From: Gymnogyps californianus
Taxonomy: Eukaryota > Chordata > Aves > Accipitriformes > Cathartidae
Direction: 5' to 3'
Assembly (NCBI RefSeq): GCF_018139145.2
Contig: NC_059500.1
Coordinates: forward strand, 24,719,437-24,783,436
Length of the DNA: 64,000 nt
Part shown: positions 52,256 through 64,000 of the stretch, piece by piece
Position numbering within the stretch: the first letter of the stretch is position 1
Layout: every line of letters begins with the position of its first letter
The notes under the pieces: model-generated
Database searches by the model: none
Seen by the model: the letters and a program-made list of their open reading frames with translations, nothing else
What the model was told of the DNA's origin: nothing
Made by a program: the position numbers and the translations under genes

Positions 52256-55200
52256 GTCAGTCCTGCTTCTGAGGAGTTCAGGATGTTTTCTCGAACAAAA
52301 ATGGAATGACATGTTACAAATACAGGGTCAATTTTTCTTTATTTGATCTTGGTATTAAAGGCAGAAGTGAAAAATGATTTACTGCCAGTCTGGGTTCTGT
52401 CTCCTGAACTTTTCTCATGATCTCTACTTTCTCAGCAAGAAGATTCTGTGAACAAGAAATCTGAAGTCCACAAAATATGTGCGAAAGTTCCTTGCTGAGT
52501 TTCGTAATTATGATGCTCCAGTGCTAGCTTTGATTACACACCTCATGGGCTTTCAAAAAAAAAAAAAATCCAACTTGATCTAAGAAAAAAAATATTTTTG
52601 TCTCTGCAGGATATTTCACAAAGGGAGAACAGAAAAACGCAGGAGTGTACCACAAGCACTCTTACTTGACTAAAGAACAAATTATTCAGTGACCCCTAAA
52701 AGGTGAACTGGAAGCGTACAGAGATCTTAAAAATCAACTAGGAACACAGGACGAGAAGAATCCTTCTGTGTCATTGGTTCTGGCTATGCGGTCTCCGAAA
52801 GAGGCCATGAGACAGATAGAAATTTACCATTGTCCTTGCTGGAAGTCCTGCTGGGGCATGCTGGACCCCATGCGTCTCCGTGCTCCAGGACAGTTGGTGC
52901 CTGAGGCAGCAGTGAGAGCAGGATGGGCAAACAGCAGGCATGCATAGCCTGCTTTAGCTGGTACTGCAGCATCCATGTAGGCACAGTGAGGGGGGTTTTT
53001 GGCCTTCCAGCCAACAATACCATGTCGTATAATTCATAGATGTGTATGAAAGTGTCCACTACCCTTGTTGTTTAAGACTCCACATCAAACAGTACACACA
53101 TATTTGCAGATTTGATGCTTCCCCCCACCCCAAAGTGAGAGATTGGATCTCAGACTGGGGTTTTTTGTTTGTTCGGTTGGGAGGTTTTTTGAGTGCTGCA
53201 TGTTTTGCTGCAGTACCTCAAGGAGAAAATACATGCATTTCAAGTGACTCTTTTCCTAACTAAGCTAAATGAGAGTGTATCTGGGCTTCTCTGGAGAAAC
53301 TCAGTACACTGAACCCTCTTTCAAATGTGAGAGGAAAGAGGCAACTGATGCACACTGTCATGCAGCTCTGCACAGCTACTAGAACTATATCCAGTGCAGA
53401 TGTTCGTTGATATGGACTAGCCAGGAACTGAGATACAAATGTAAGTAGATCTTCGTGATTACAGAACGTGGGATAGGGATTGTGCACTTCGCTGCCAGGG
53501 TTGCTCTAGTATGACCAGGCTTGAGGTCTCCACCCACTGAGGAGTGGAGACACCACATTAGGTTAGAGGCACTTAAATCGAGCAGTGATGGATACTGTGT
53601 GGTTGAGAGAAGTTAATTTGGCAGAGGTTTTGTCCATCTCTTTTGAAATGAAGTATGCGTCAGCAAAGAGGTTTCAAGTAAGTGGTTTTGTGTTGTCCCA
53701 TATTGTTTTCCATATGTATGATCTTAGATACACATGGGAAGCACCATTAGAAGCTGCTCACAACTTGGTTACGTGAGTTCCTTAACCGGTTAACATGTAA
53801 AGAATAGAGGAGCAGGCTGGCAGTGGGGAGGTGCTTGCTTAGATCAGAAAGCAGCGGGTGGAAAATAGAGATGAGAATTTCCCAGTCTGCTTGGGAAGAT
53901 GGTTAGTGTGAAACAGGGACTTTTCTGAAAGAGAGGTGGAGAAATGCTTCAGTTCTGAGAGAGCAGTTCTGAAGGCATTCAGGAAGATAAAAGCTAGAGA
54001 GGTACCTGCGTGTTTCAACAGTCTGATGCGGTATTCATTGCTTTTAAGAAATGGTTTCCAAACCACCAGGACTTTTGAGTCCCCGTTATGGAAAAATGTA
54101 CACATACATATCTAATTTTGAGTTCATCTGGGAATGATCACTGGAAATAAGGCTAAACATCCTGTGGTACACATTAATCTAAAAAAAAAAAGTGCAGAAG
54201 GAAATAATTTGTGGCAGAGTAAAATGAAAGGTTAGCTATCCCATGGGTGTTTTAGACTTTCCCACAGTCATAGTTATGACAGTCTACAGTCCTTTTCTGG
54301 CATAGGTGAGACATGTCAAATTTCTGACAAGGCAGCAGTTCTCCTTGATGAGGCTGCAGCTATTCTCACATAGGTTTGCTTTTTTGAAACACTGATTTCA
54401 AAGCGTGAGTGTGACCTGTGGCACTGAACACAAGCCAGACAAGTGAAAGAAAGAAGCATGGATCTAGAAGTTTAAATAAAACTGCCATCGCCTGATGGAC
54501 AAATTTTTGTTAAAGAGAAAACTTCAGCTTAATGTGTTCCATCATTTTCAATGGTAAGGGTGACAAATTGAAGGGTTAAGGAAATCCTTCTAAGGACTGG
54601 AGAAAAAATTCTGGCTCATATGGTGGAGTGATTGAAGGTGCAGTAGTCCCTCTGCAGGACTTAAGCAAACTGGGAATTCACCTGATAAAGATGTACTGTT
54701 ATTAATATAGTGCTGGCATCTGTTATTGTGTTTGTACTCTACTCAGTCATGGCCTGGGACCCTGCCATAGTAGGTGTATTTAAACAGAAGGTCTCTGCCC
54801 TGAGAATCTTTACTTGTCAGAGGCAGAGCTTGAGTTACAGTGGACTATCGTGTGTTTTACAAACTTTACCTTTTTTATTTCATATCTGGTTTCCATCCTG
54901 CACAAATTTGGATTTATCTGTGTAAGAGCTGACTGTGCACATAAATGCATTTTTTGTAAAGGCTATGCCAAGGTGCTATTAGAATTTTGCCGAGAGAAAA
55001 GCCCTTTAAAATCTTTTGAGCAATAGTATTCTCTCTAAGCAGTGCGTTTGCAAACTTTTGGGCATGCATGTGCACTCAAACACATTCAAACTTGCATTGT
55101 TCTCACTATTTGCCTTCATTTTAAATAACAACAAAATACAACCCGCAGTCTGTGTTTTTTTCTAAATTTCCCCTGATACTAAAGCAGCTTCTTGAAGATC

Positions 55201-58200
55201 GCTTCTTACCTTTACATCTTCTCCCTCCTCCACAAGACGTAAACAAGATACTTTGTTGCTTTGCTTAGATGAGTCAGCAGAAGTAACTTTTCATGTTGTC
55301 CTGGTTTCCGCGTCACACTCCTAGGACAATACAACGTTTGTAATTACTTCTGTGTTTTTATAAACTGACAGAATTCACAAGCATAGCATAGGAAGCTAGA
55401 AATGTTTCTAAATATTTTAAAGATAATGGCAAGCCCATGAAGATGGAGTAGAATGGAATGCTTCTCTCTGCTTTAATTATAGTGTCAGCAGTGGTAAAGG
55501 TAGACACAGATAATATGAAGTCCATTAAAATATATGAGGTTTAGTAACATGATACAATACCCACAGATTCCATGTGGGTGAACATGTTACTTTAAAGATC
55601 AAAAAGAGAGGGTCATTACTAACAAGACTATAATGTGTCTTCAAAGGATTTACTTATGTCTGGTTCTTAGAGATGGAAATTAGCAAAATGGATAGCCTGC
55701 TTGAAGAAAAACATTTTATTTCTAGTGATACCAAGGGAAAATCAAAGTACAAAAGTGCTTATGAAAAGTATGAGGAGGATATATTTTTCTCTAAGTGCTC
55801 TATTTGATAGTATTAACTTGTTTTATTAGCAATTTACTCTAATACAGTCTTAATGGTGTACAATAACTGTATTTGGTTTTGTTAATGCCACTGAAAACAG
55901 TAATGAGATCTGAGGTTTTTATTTCATTCTAGTTAATAAGTGTTGGTTTGTTGCAATAGAAAAGTATGACATCAGTCATTTATATTGTGCTAGTGCAGAA
56001 ATGTTAGCCCTTATTTTATGGTATGTAATGCAGTTTGCATTTATGAAGGAGAAACCTTCTTATATGAGAAAGGCCTGCAAATATTTCATGTGTGCAACTA
56101 TATGATTTATTCTTCATCTGTACCTCCTTATATTTCACAGGAGCTTATGTGCAACTAAAAGTCCATTCAAAGTAGGATATGCCTTTCATTTATTTCCAGC
56201 TGAGCTTTGTTTTTTAATGAGAAGAACCACCACAGAGTCAAGACTGATTCTCTGGGAAGCTCAGGCTGCAGTTAGATGACAGCTTTGCCCTGGTTCATAA
56301 ACAAACATAACTGTTCTTGCTTTTGTGGAAGAAAAATAAAAAAGTCTTTGCAAAGAACAGCTAGGCTTTGTTCTCATATTGGTTCAGGGCTTGGTTCAGA
56401 GGAACAGCTTGGGCAGGGTTGGGTTTTTCTGTAGCTGAAGCGTCTACTTTGTTGTTCTCCTGAAGGCGTAAAGGGTACAGGCTGCCCTGCACTGAGGTGA
56501 TTTTGTGTTTTTCGGAATTCAGCTGGACTCAGCAACTTGGGAGGACAGATGATGACAGTATGAGTATAATAACCTTTGGACTGGATCCAAAGTGATGCTG
56601 TCTGCCTCATATGAGCCCTCAGCTGCTGCTCGCCTCTGGAGGTGCCCAGCGCTGTGAAGGACTGGGCTTGGGGATGCTTTGATGTTCTGCACTAAAAAAA
56701 TCTGACTCCAGTACACCAGCCAGGCCAACAACAGAGAAGTCTTGTCATGAAATCACCCTCTAGAGCAGATAAGGGACCTTCCTGAGAGAGATACAGGGCT
56801 AGACCATGCTAAGAGGAAATACTGGACAAATGGCTTAATTAAACTGGGAGTCCATGGTTTACATCTCTTACCATACACGATTTGATTTTGTTTTGTATGA
56901 CTTTGATATGAAACCTACTTTCAATCCATGCAGCCTTCAACCAGATATATAAGCTGCAATGGATTGGAAACTGCAAGAAAAATTATATTCTTCCTGGCCA
57001 AGCAGTTGCAATGGGACAGTTAATTCAACATTAAGTGCTAATGCAGAAACAGTAACTGTGTATTACTTTCTTCCAAGAACTCTCACTAAAATAGCATTTG
57101 TCTGGCAAGTCATTTCCATTTACTAGGCTATTTTTAGGGGATCTGAGAAATATAGTCACTTGTGAGATAGACCGTAATAATCCAGTGTGTTTACACAGTG
57201 CAAAGCCAGTGCAAATTAGGTATAAGACATTAGGAAATAAAAGTAGTATTTCACAGTCTGTTCGTTGTTGTGCACACAGCTTTTATCAAGTCTTTTTCTC
57301 CATTGCTGTGCACTTCGTGATTTATATTTTGCATGACACGCAGAATATAAGTCTGTGTACGTGTGTAGGCATGTATGTACACACGTACAGAGATGAGTAC
57401 AGAAATTCGGTATGATTGTTTTTACCTTCACTTCATACGGATGTAGTTGAACATGCAGGAGTAAAGCAAAATATGCATTTGTATTAGGTGCCCTTTTAAT
57501 ACTGTGGATTTTAAAACTCCATTTGGAAATACTAATATCCATAGTACTTTTGCCTTTATTAAGCCAAAAGCAGTATTATCTATGACCTTGTGTTTGTTTG
57601 TTTGTTTTCCTTGTTAGGTAATTTTTCTTAGTTTTCAAGTGTTGTTGGCAGTCGGCAGTCTTAGATCAGGTGGGTTTCCAGATGAGACTCTCTCTCTGAC
57701 TGTTGGCTTGGGATTTCTGAGTCTTTCACTTGCTCAGTGATTTTTTTTTTTTGGTGATCTCATCTTGCTGATGACTAAATACAAAGAGATGGTAGACTCG
57801 GCAATAGCAAAGGTACAAATAAGTTTAGGCACGATTTACTGAGGAAGTGTGCTTAATTACTAAGTCTGAAGAATGAGTAAGTCATGGACATTCCATATTT
57901 TGATTTTCTCAGAATGGAGTCGTGTTTATGCTACCAGAACAAAACTTTTGCTGATATGTTGGAATGAAAGAGCAGACATGCAAAGACTCTTTTTTAAATT
58001 AAACTCAAGTATTGGTGAAAGCTGGGCTTTCCATAGGACCAGTATTTATCTATTTTTAATTTTTGATTTTAACACTTACAAGGAGAAAATGATTGGTAAA
58101 TCATTTCAGGTAGCTTCTTTTTTGATTAATAATTTTGAAGACCCCTTCGTAGTCCTTAGATATGGGCCTTACTTCATGTATGCACACAAAGGAGTGTTTT

Positions 58201-58244
58201 ATTGATTCACTAAATTCTAGCTGACTTTTTCAGTTGTACCGTTT

Positions 58245-58326
58245 ATGCAAATTTGTAATTTTTTTCAATCTAAACTGTGAGAAGAATATTAATAACTAAT
58301 TCTGCATTTACCTGGCTAATTTGCAT
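58245..58326. promoter_or_regulatory. Inverted pair of octamer (POU) motifs
   Basis: ATGCAAAT at 58245-58252 and its reverse complement ATTTGCAT at 58319-58326 are both perfect octamers, the class bound by OCT/POU factors. Between them lie ATATTAATAACTAAT and a CACCTG-like ACCTGG. Two perfect octamers within 82 bp are unlikely though not impossible by chance in AT-rich DNA. Regulatory activity is inferred. Confidence 0.3.
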
Positions 58327-61300
58327 ACATTTGTGTTGTATGGTAAATCACATGAAAACCTACAGGGGGAAGGCTCAGGTCTTCTAACAACTAATAGGCT
58401 GTTTTTTCTTTTGACTTGCATAAATTGAGAAATATTGCCTGTGGCAAACATAATGGAAAACTGCATTTTTAATGCTCTCACACATACTCATTTCTTTACA
58501 AAGAAAGAAGCAGATGACTGTTCTTAAAAATAAAACTTTCTAAAGCTCTGTAGCTGACACAGGATATTGGATGCTAAAACACTTCAGGTTGGTGGAATTA
58601 TGTTTTGCAGGTTGTATAAGGTTACCTGGATGTTGGATTTGACTAATGGGAGAGGTATTGTGCCTGAAAGGGCTAGAGGCAAATCACAGTTATAAATATT
58701 TTCCTCTGAAGAGATTGTCTGTAACTTACAGGCCTAAGAGTGTAAGGACTGCGTAAACATGAGTTTCTGATTTACAACAAGCAGCGTCCTGTGTATGGGG
58801 TTGCTGAAGGTTCTCTCTTTGTGGTATTTCTCCAGGTGATTACAGAAGTTACACATGCAACCCTTTTGACTGGGCAGTAAGTGTTATGTGTTTACTTCAG
58901 CTATATGCATGTGGCATCTCGATTTAGTGTGCTGGGGAAAAGTTCAAAATTAATTCTCTATTGGCTTCCCAGTCTGAACCAATACATCTGTTCAGTGCTT
59001 GTGGTTGGGAAGCACTTATCAGTGCCAGAATTTGTGTAACACACAGAGTGTGCTGATAGTAATGTATCTGCAATGAACTGAGGTGAGATCTTGGTGTGAT
59101 TTCTCAGATCTTCTCTACAAGGAGACCCTGTTTGCTGGGTATCTTAGCAGAGAGCAGAAGAAAACATTCATCACAGTTTTCAAAAAAATAGTGAGAACAG
59201 ACTTGTCTCCACAGTGTTTCATGAACACTGCTTTATAATCCTTCAGAGAATACTCCAAGTGAACTGGTAATAGAAACTTGAAATACAAAATAGTAAGAGA
59301 ACTATCATCTGCAGAGTATCTGCAGCATGTTATATCAGGGCTGTGAGGAGACATGGTGGGAGGTGTTGGGTTTCTGTGTAAGGAAAGGATGCTCCTTTAC
59401 CAGTGTCCCCCCCTCCTAAAAAGGTGCTGTCTGAGTGACTTAGATAAATGGAGCACTATTTGTACGCTGAATGGTTCCAGTTTTGCTGTCTAATAGGGCC
59501 CATAGTGGATTGTGCCTTGAATATTAAATATATCTGTAGTGCTAAATGAGGATTTGAATTGCATTTATGATTTCTTTTTTTTTCTGTATCAGGACTTGCA
59601 TTTTAGGAAAAGATGCAATGCTGTAATTAGAAAGCTAAGAATGAGTGAGGAGGCAAGTAGAGGAAACCACTGATTACATGTGAATATCAGTAAACAGGAT
59701 AGTTGAGACACTTCTTATATGCGGCAGCCTAATAACTTGCTCTTAGGTTAGAAACAGCCTCAGATAGTTGCCAGCCAAACTGCTGCCTGTCTCAGGAAAG
59801 GAAATACTTAATTACAGCTTTTGACTACCAGGTCCTGATAACCAAGTTACTTTTGAAATTTTAATACCTTTTCTTTTTTGTACATTTACTTTTTAATTAG
59901 CTTACTTTGTAGGTTGATTGGGCCATATCTTGATGACTCCTTTAAGGAGTTTTTGGGATTTAACAGTAAATTCAACTGCAAAACTGTTGGGGAAAAAACC
60001 CCACACTGTTTTCTGTGTGTGTTACTTTTTATTTGCTCTCTGTGCCTTCCTGCAGTCATTGAATAACTCTGCTAAGCCTTATCAGGCTGAGGAAGGACCT
60101 AACCTGTTATTTATATCTAATATATTAATAATGTACCATGTGTTTTCTAGCAGAGAACTGCTTAGGAGTGGGATGAAGGGAGCTGGATTTTTTTTTCAAT
60201 ATTTAAATATAGCTAGCAAATACTGAAATATTTATGGTTTGGCTCTAGATGAGGAGAGAATAATTTTCTTCACTCTCTTTCCTTTCCTTACAGGGTATAA
60301 AAATGGTAACCAGAAGTGGTTCAGAGAAGAGAAATTTTCTCATCTAATTTGTCTTTATGGGCCATTTTTGGATCCAGCTTGGATCTAGTCCCGTGTGCAG
60401 TAGTTTATTGCATTTTTTTTTTCCTAGTTCAACTAATGGAGATGGAATTTTCATCTCAAGAATACAGAGATCCTGACCTGAATTTCTTCTGAATCGTGGA
60501 ATTTTCCTATTAAAAAAAAGAATGAAGAGACCAAACGAGTTATTTTTATAATCATTGAGGTGTTTTCATATATCTTTTGATTTCAGAGGGATTTTAATGT
60601 GCACTTCCTTCTAACCCCAAGTCTTTGTGTAACCATGAAGTCTAAAACATGTTCTGTAAAAGAGAGACCCAGGAGATTGTCATGAAGTTGGTGGTAAAGG
60701 TGAGGTAGGGCAGGAGTGAAGTATCATAGGAATTGTAATGACGTATGGGAACTAGCAACACGGCAGAGTTCCTCTTCTGTTTTTCATTGTGATTCTTCCT
60801 GACACAAACTAAACCAGTCAGACCTTTTCTATTCTAATATAATTCATGGAAAAAAGAGGATATAACCTCTTTTGCTCCTTATAAAGGAATCTTTTTTTCA
60901 AAGGTTTCTTTTTGTTGTGCAGCAAGGTTCCAATTGCCTTTTTTTTGACTTGGGAATTTCGGCTTTTGAAATGGAAAGTGTTGCTTGGGACAGGTTCCAT
61001 TAGCATCAGAGGATTCCTTCTCTCAGAACTGGCCTCTATTTCATAGCTAATATCACCTTTAAAAAGGGTGAATGGAAAAGCCTTATACCAAAGCCTTAGG
61101 GGCTGACCTGGTTTTGTAGAGAAAGGCGAATAAAATTTCTCTTTGTACCACCTAGAAAGGACATCTTTTCTTATACTCTAGCTGTTTTCAGTGGAATGTA
61201 GCAACAACAGCAATAGTTTACCTGGGAAGCACCTTTAACAGATCCCAGCTGACAAAGAGCAGTTCTGTTTCTCCTTTCCAGAGTTCAGCAATGTTGCTCT

Positions 61301-62460
61301 CTTGCAAGTATGCAAGTGAGCATCAGGGAGTTTGCCAGACTCTGCTGCATTGGAAACCCACCTTTCCTGGAAAGCAAAACACCTTAAAACCACTGAACTT
61401 TTTTCTGCTAATGTTTTGCTCTTTCCTACCTTTAGGTCCTGAAGTCAAGACTTGAATTTTTCCAGTTGCAGTCAGTTTGACAGGAGATTTTTGGTTCAAA
61501 CTGATCCCAGAATTCTTCATGTAAGCCTCAGCTTTTGTTAGGTCCTAGCTGCAGCATTACTTCTGTTCCAGAAAAAGCAATTTAGCATTTATTCTTAGTA
61601 AATGTTAATATGTGCCGTTTATCCTTTCTACTGTGTTGCTTTGGTCATTTGGTGTTTCTTTGTAGCTGTTAGTCAAATGCTGCCAAACATGTCACCCTGC
61701 TTTGGAGTTTTGTCCTCTTCAGCAAGAGTTTACCATTAAAGCTACTTTCTTGTATAGAGTAGAACTTTAAACTTCAACTTGAGTTGAACCTTCGAGACAT
61801 TAACTTACAAAAAAACCCAGATTTAATGAGGACTCTTGGCTTTCCATAGAAGAGAGCAAGTGTGATGTGCCTACCATTCAGAGAAAAAAGGAAGGGGGAA
61901 AAAAAAAAAGATCATTGCAGTCATGCAGCTTGGCAAACAGTTCTTGATTTCTCAAGAAAGCCAAAGAGGTTGCAGTGTATCCCTTCATCACCTTGGTCGT
62001 GGTTGTTGAGGCAGATGTGAGAGCAGAACAATATGTCACTTGATTTTTTTTTTTTTATTCATTATTGTTCCTTCTGAAGGAGTAAAACACTGATTAAAAA
62101 GGAATCTTTCTGGGTTTACCGCAAACGTTGACAGTACATAATTTCCCTAGGAATGAAAAAAGCACTTTTTCGTACTTATTCCTAAAACTGCATCAGTTTC
62201 TGATGATTTAAATGCAACTGCTATGGTTGCAATAGGACTGTAGTTCATGATATAGTCTATTGTTGCAAACCCGTGTGAGGACTGGTGGAAAAAGATTTAA
62301 GCAGGGAACGGATTTTAATATTTTTCTTCCAAAGAACATGGCCAATCACTAGCTGTTGTTTGCTCTTAAGTGTGTGCAAATATTATGTATACATATAAAC
62401 TTTATATGTACAAAACATTAATTTTCTGTTTTTCTAGATAGAATATTGTTAGCTCCTAGC

Positions 62461-62498
62461 TATCCTAGCTAGTCAGTGGTATCCTAGTTAGTCACTGG
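62461..62498. repeat. 19-bp tandem duplication
   Basis: TATCCTAGCTAGTCAGTGG at 62461-62479 is followed at once by TATCCTAGTTAGTCACTGG at 62480-62498, with two mismatches. It is preceded by AGCTCCTAGC, a partial third copy of the CCTAGC motif. Confidence 0.85.
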
Positions 62499-64000
62499 CT
62501 AACAGAGTATTCTAATAAACAGCAGTGAGCAAAATGTGCTTATTTTATGAACATAAACAACAGCATGTAAGCATCAAAGCTAAAACTTGCCTTTAAATAA
62601 ATGTGTGTCATGATGCACTTCTGAAATAATTTCTGAGCAGGAAAAATCCATTAGTGATAAAATTACTGCAGGGACTCTATTTTGGCTAATGTTGGAAATG
62701 TTATTTCCACCTTTATGATAGTAATGTGGTAATGACTACAGGATTCTTATCTTTTGAGAAATCTGCAACTGCCTGTTTAGTCTGAGCAAAGCATTTAGCC
62801 AGTTGCGTATATGCAATGAGGGCCACAGAAAGGACACAATTTCCTGAATATAACCACAGAGTGCAAATATTGTGCCCTAAATAGCACACCAGTTACTGTA
62901 AATGTCAGTAGAGGGAGTTTTTCTGACTTTGATTTAGTAAAAGCCTATCGCAAAGCCAGCTGTTAACACTTCTTAACTGCTTGTCATTATGAAGGGGGGA
63001 GCATCATTTCTACGCACTTTTGTCTTTTGATTAAAAGAGGGAAACAGTTTTTCAAGCACTTCCCAACAGGTGCAAACCCACAGAATTAGCTGTATTGGAC
63101 TCTTTACTTTGCTCCTTTTTTGTGTTTGTACTGAATTTGCTAGTTCTTCTTGGTAAGTTCTTCTAGGAAAAAGCTGATGCCTACCTTGGAAACACATCAT
63201 AAAGACTAAGGGAATTTATTTCAAGTTAGTTGAGGAGCCCTTCAAGTGTGAGCTTAGCATGAAAACAAACAGTGTGCATTCATATGTCTGTGTATAAATC
63301 ATTTCAGTTATTTGTGACAAACAGGGACAGAATTAATAAAAATGGATGAAACAGTGATAAACAGAACAAACTAACATCTTGCCAGCCCAATCATTTGTAA
63401 ATCAAGACAGCTTCCAATAGTTGCCATTTGCTGCAAAAGGCAACTTGTTCTGCCCTAATACATAGCTTTTTGAATGATGGGGGAGACTATGCAATGAAAT
63501 AAAAATTACTTTGCAGTGCTTCAGGCAATGTTTTTCAGCTATAGCTTTTGAGGGTTTTTGCAAGGGTGAAAAAAATGTGTGTGTGAATGGTCTTTCACAA
63601 GTGAAAATCTGCATGCCCAAGTCAAGTTGCTTGGTTGCCAGTGTGCATGTTGAACTGCAGGCCAATGTGCAATTTCAAAATTGCAGATACTGATGAAAGT
63701 TACCAGTGTGTTCAGATTGGCAGACAATACGCTAGGGAATCCAGTCTGTGGTGACAGGCAGGCGTATTTCCCTATGATCATGTATTTTGAGGCAAGCACA
63801 GTTCTAGAAAGGAAGTTTTCACGGCAGCACTTGTTCCTGGGAAATAAGTAGGTGCTGACACTAGTCTTATGTGTATGATCTTTTGCATTAGTGCTAGACA
63901 TGTTGTTTCCACTTATTCTTTTTGTCCTAATACAGTAAGTACTCTTAAAATGGAATAGTTTGAATGGAAAATGACGAGGGAGGGCAGAAAGAAGGAATAA

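Larger units (their letters stand above)
52256..64000. other. Intronic stretch to the window end, no gene recognised
   Basis: AT-rich intron with poly-A at about 52555-52568, a TTTG repeat at 57591-57607, T-rich runs near 57741-57752 and 62046-62057, a pair of octamer motifs at 58245-58326 and a 19-bp tandem duplication at 62461-62498. A GC-richer patch lies at about 52780-53000 and another at 56590-56670. No exon of ephrin-A5 or of another gene was recognised. Confidence 0.55.

Noticed and set aside
53526..53551. Inverted repeat GTCTCCAC ... GTGGAGAC with a 10-base loop
   Set aside because: An 8-bp stem with a loop of this size is expected several times by chance in a window this long.
63539..63901. 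120-codon minus strand open frame
   Set aside because: No domain, and it overlaps two other frames in the same region. Treated as chance.

Overview
The window is vertebrate, most likely avian (an amniote at least), nuclear intron sequence. It contains one coding segment that I can defend: exon 2 of the ephrin-A5 gene (EFNA5) on the + strand at 33997-34289. It encodes 97 complete codons of the ephrin receptor-binding domain, flanked by good splice sites. All other coding-frame openings look like chance. The bird assignment is an inference. The protein is a near-perfect match to amniote ephrin-A5, the introns are AT-rich, and I recognise no Alu, B1, L1 or other young mammalian repeats across 64 kb. 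A turtle or crocodilian cannot be excluded.

Layout: 1-33996 is the 3' part of the long intron upstream of exon 2 (intron 1 by homology). 33997-34289 is exon 2. 34290-64000 is the 5' part of the next intron. Exon 1 (signal peptide, first strand of the fold) and the exons that finish the domain and carry the GPI-attachment tail were not found, so both introns run off the window. No CpG island or promoter was recognised.

The introns hold simple repeats: a 27-base C run at 52229-52255, (CCCT)6 at 25881-25904, (ATTT)6 at 9446-9469, (GGT)6 at 39733-39750, a GGA tract about 290 bp after the exon, and several poly-A/poly-T tracts. They also hold small imperfect tandem duplications (10241-10272, 48752-48804, 62461-62498) and two worn pieces of what look like old non-autonomous DNA transposons (20201-20300, 35752-35840). 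A long block (about 38040-39700) has a T+C-rich + strand. Several AT-rich stretches have clustered homeodomain or POU-type sites and are candidates for conserved non-coding enhancers of this developmentally regulated axon-guidance gene. That last point is inference and needs a cross-species alignment.

I found no operon, CRISPR array, phage, new enzymatic system or non-coding RNA gene that I could support. The most useful leads are the possible regulatory clusters, the G-quadruplex-prone tracts (one just inside the intron after exon 2) and the strand-asymmetric block.
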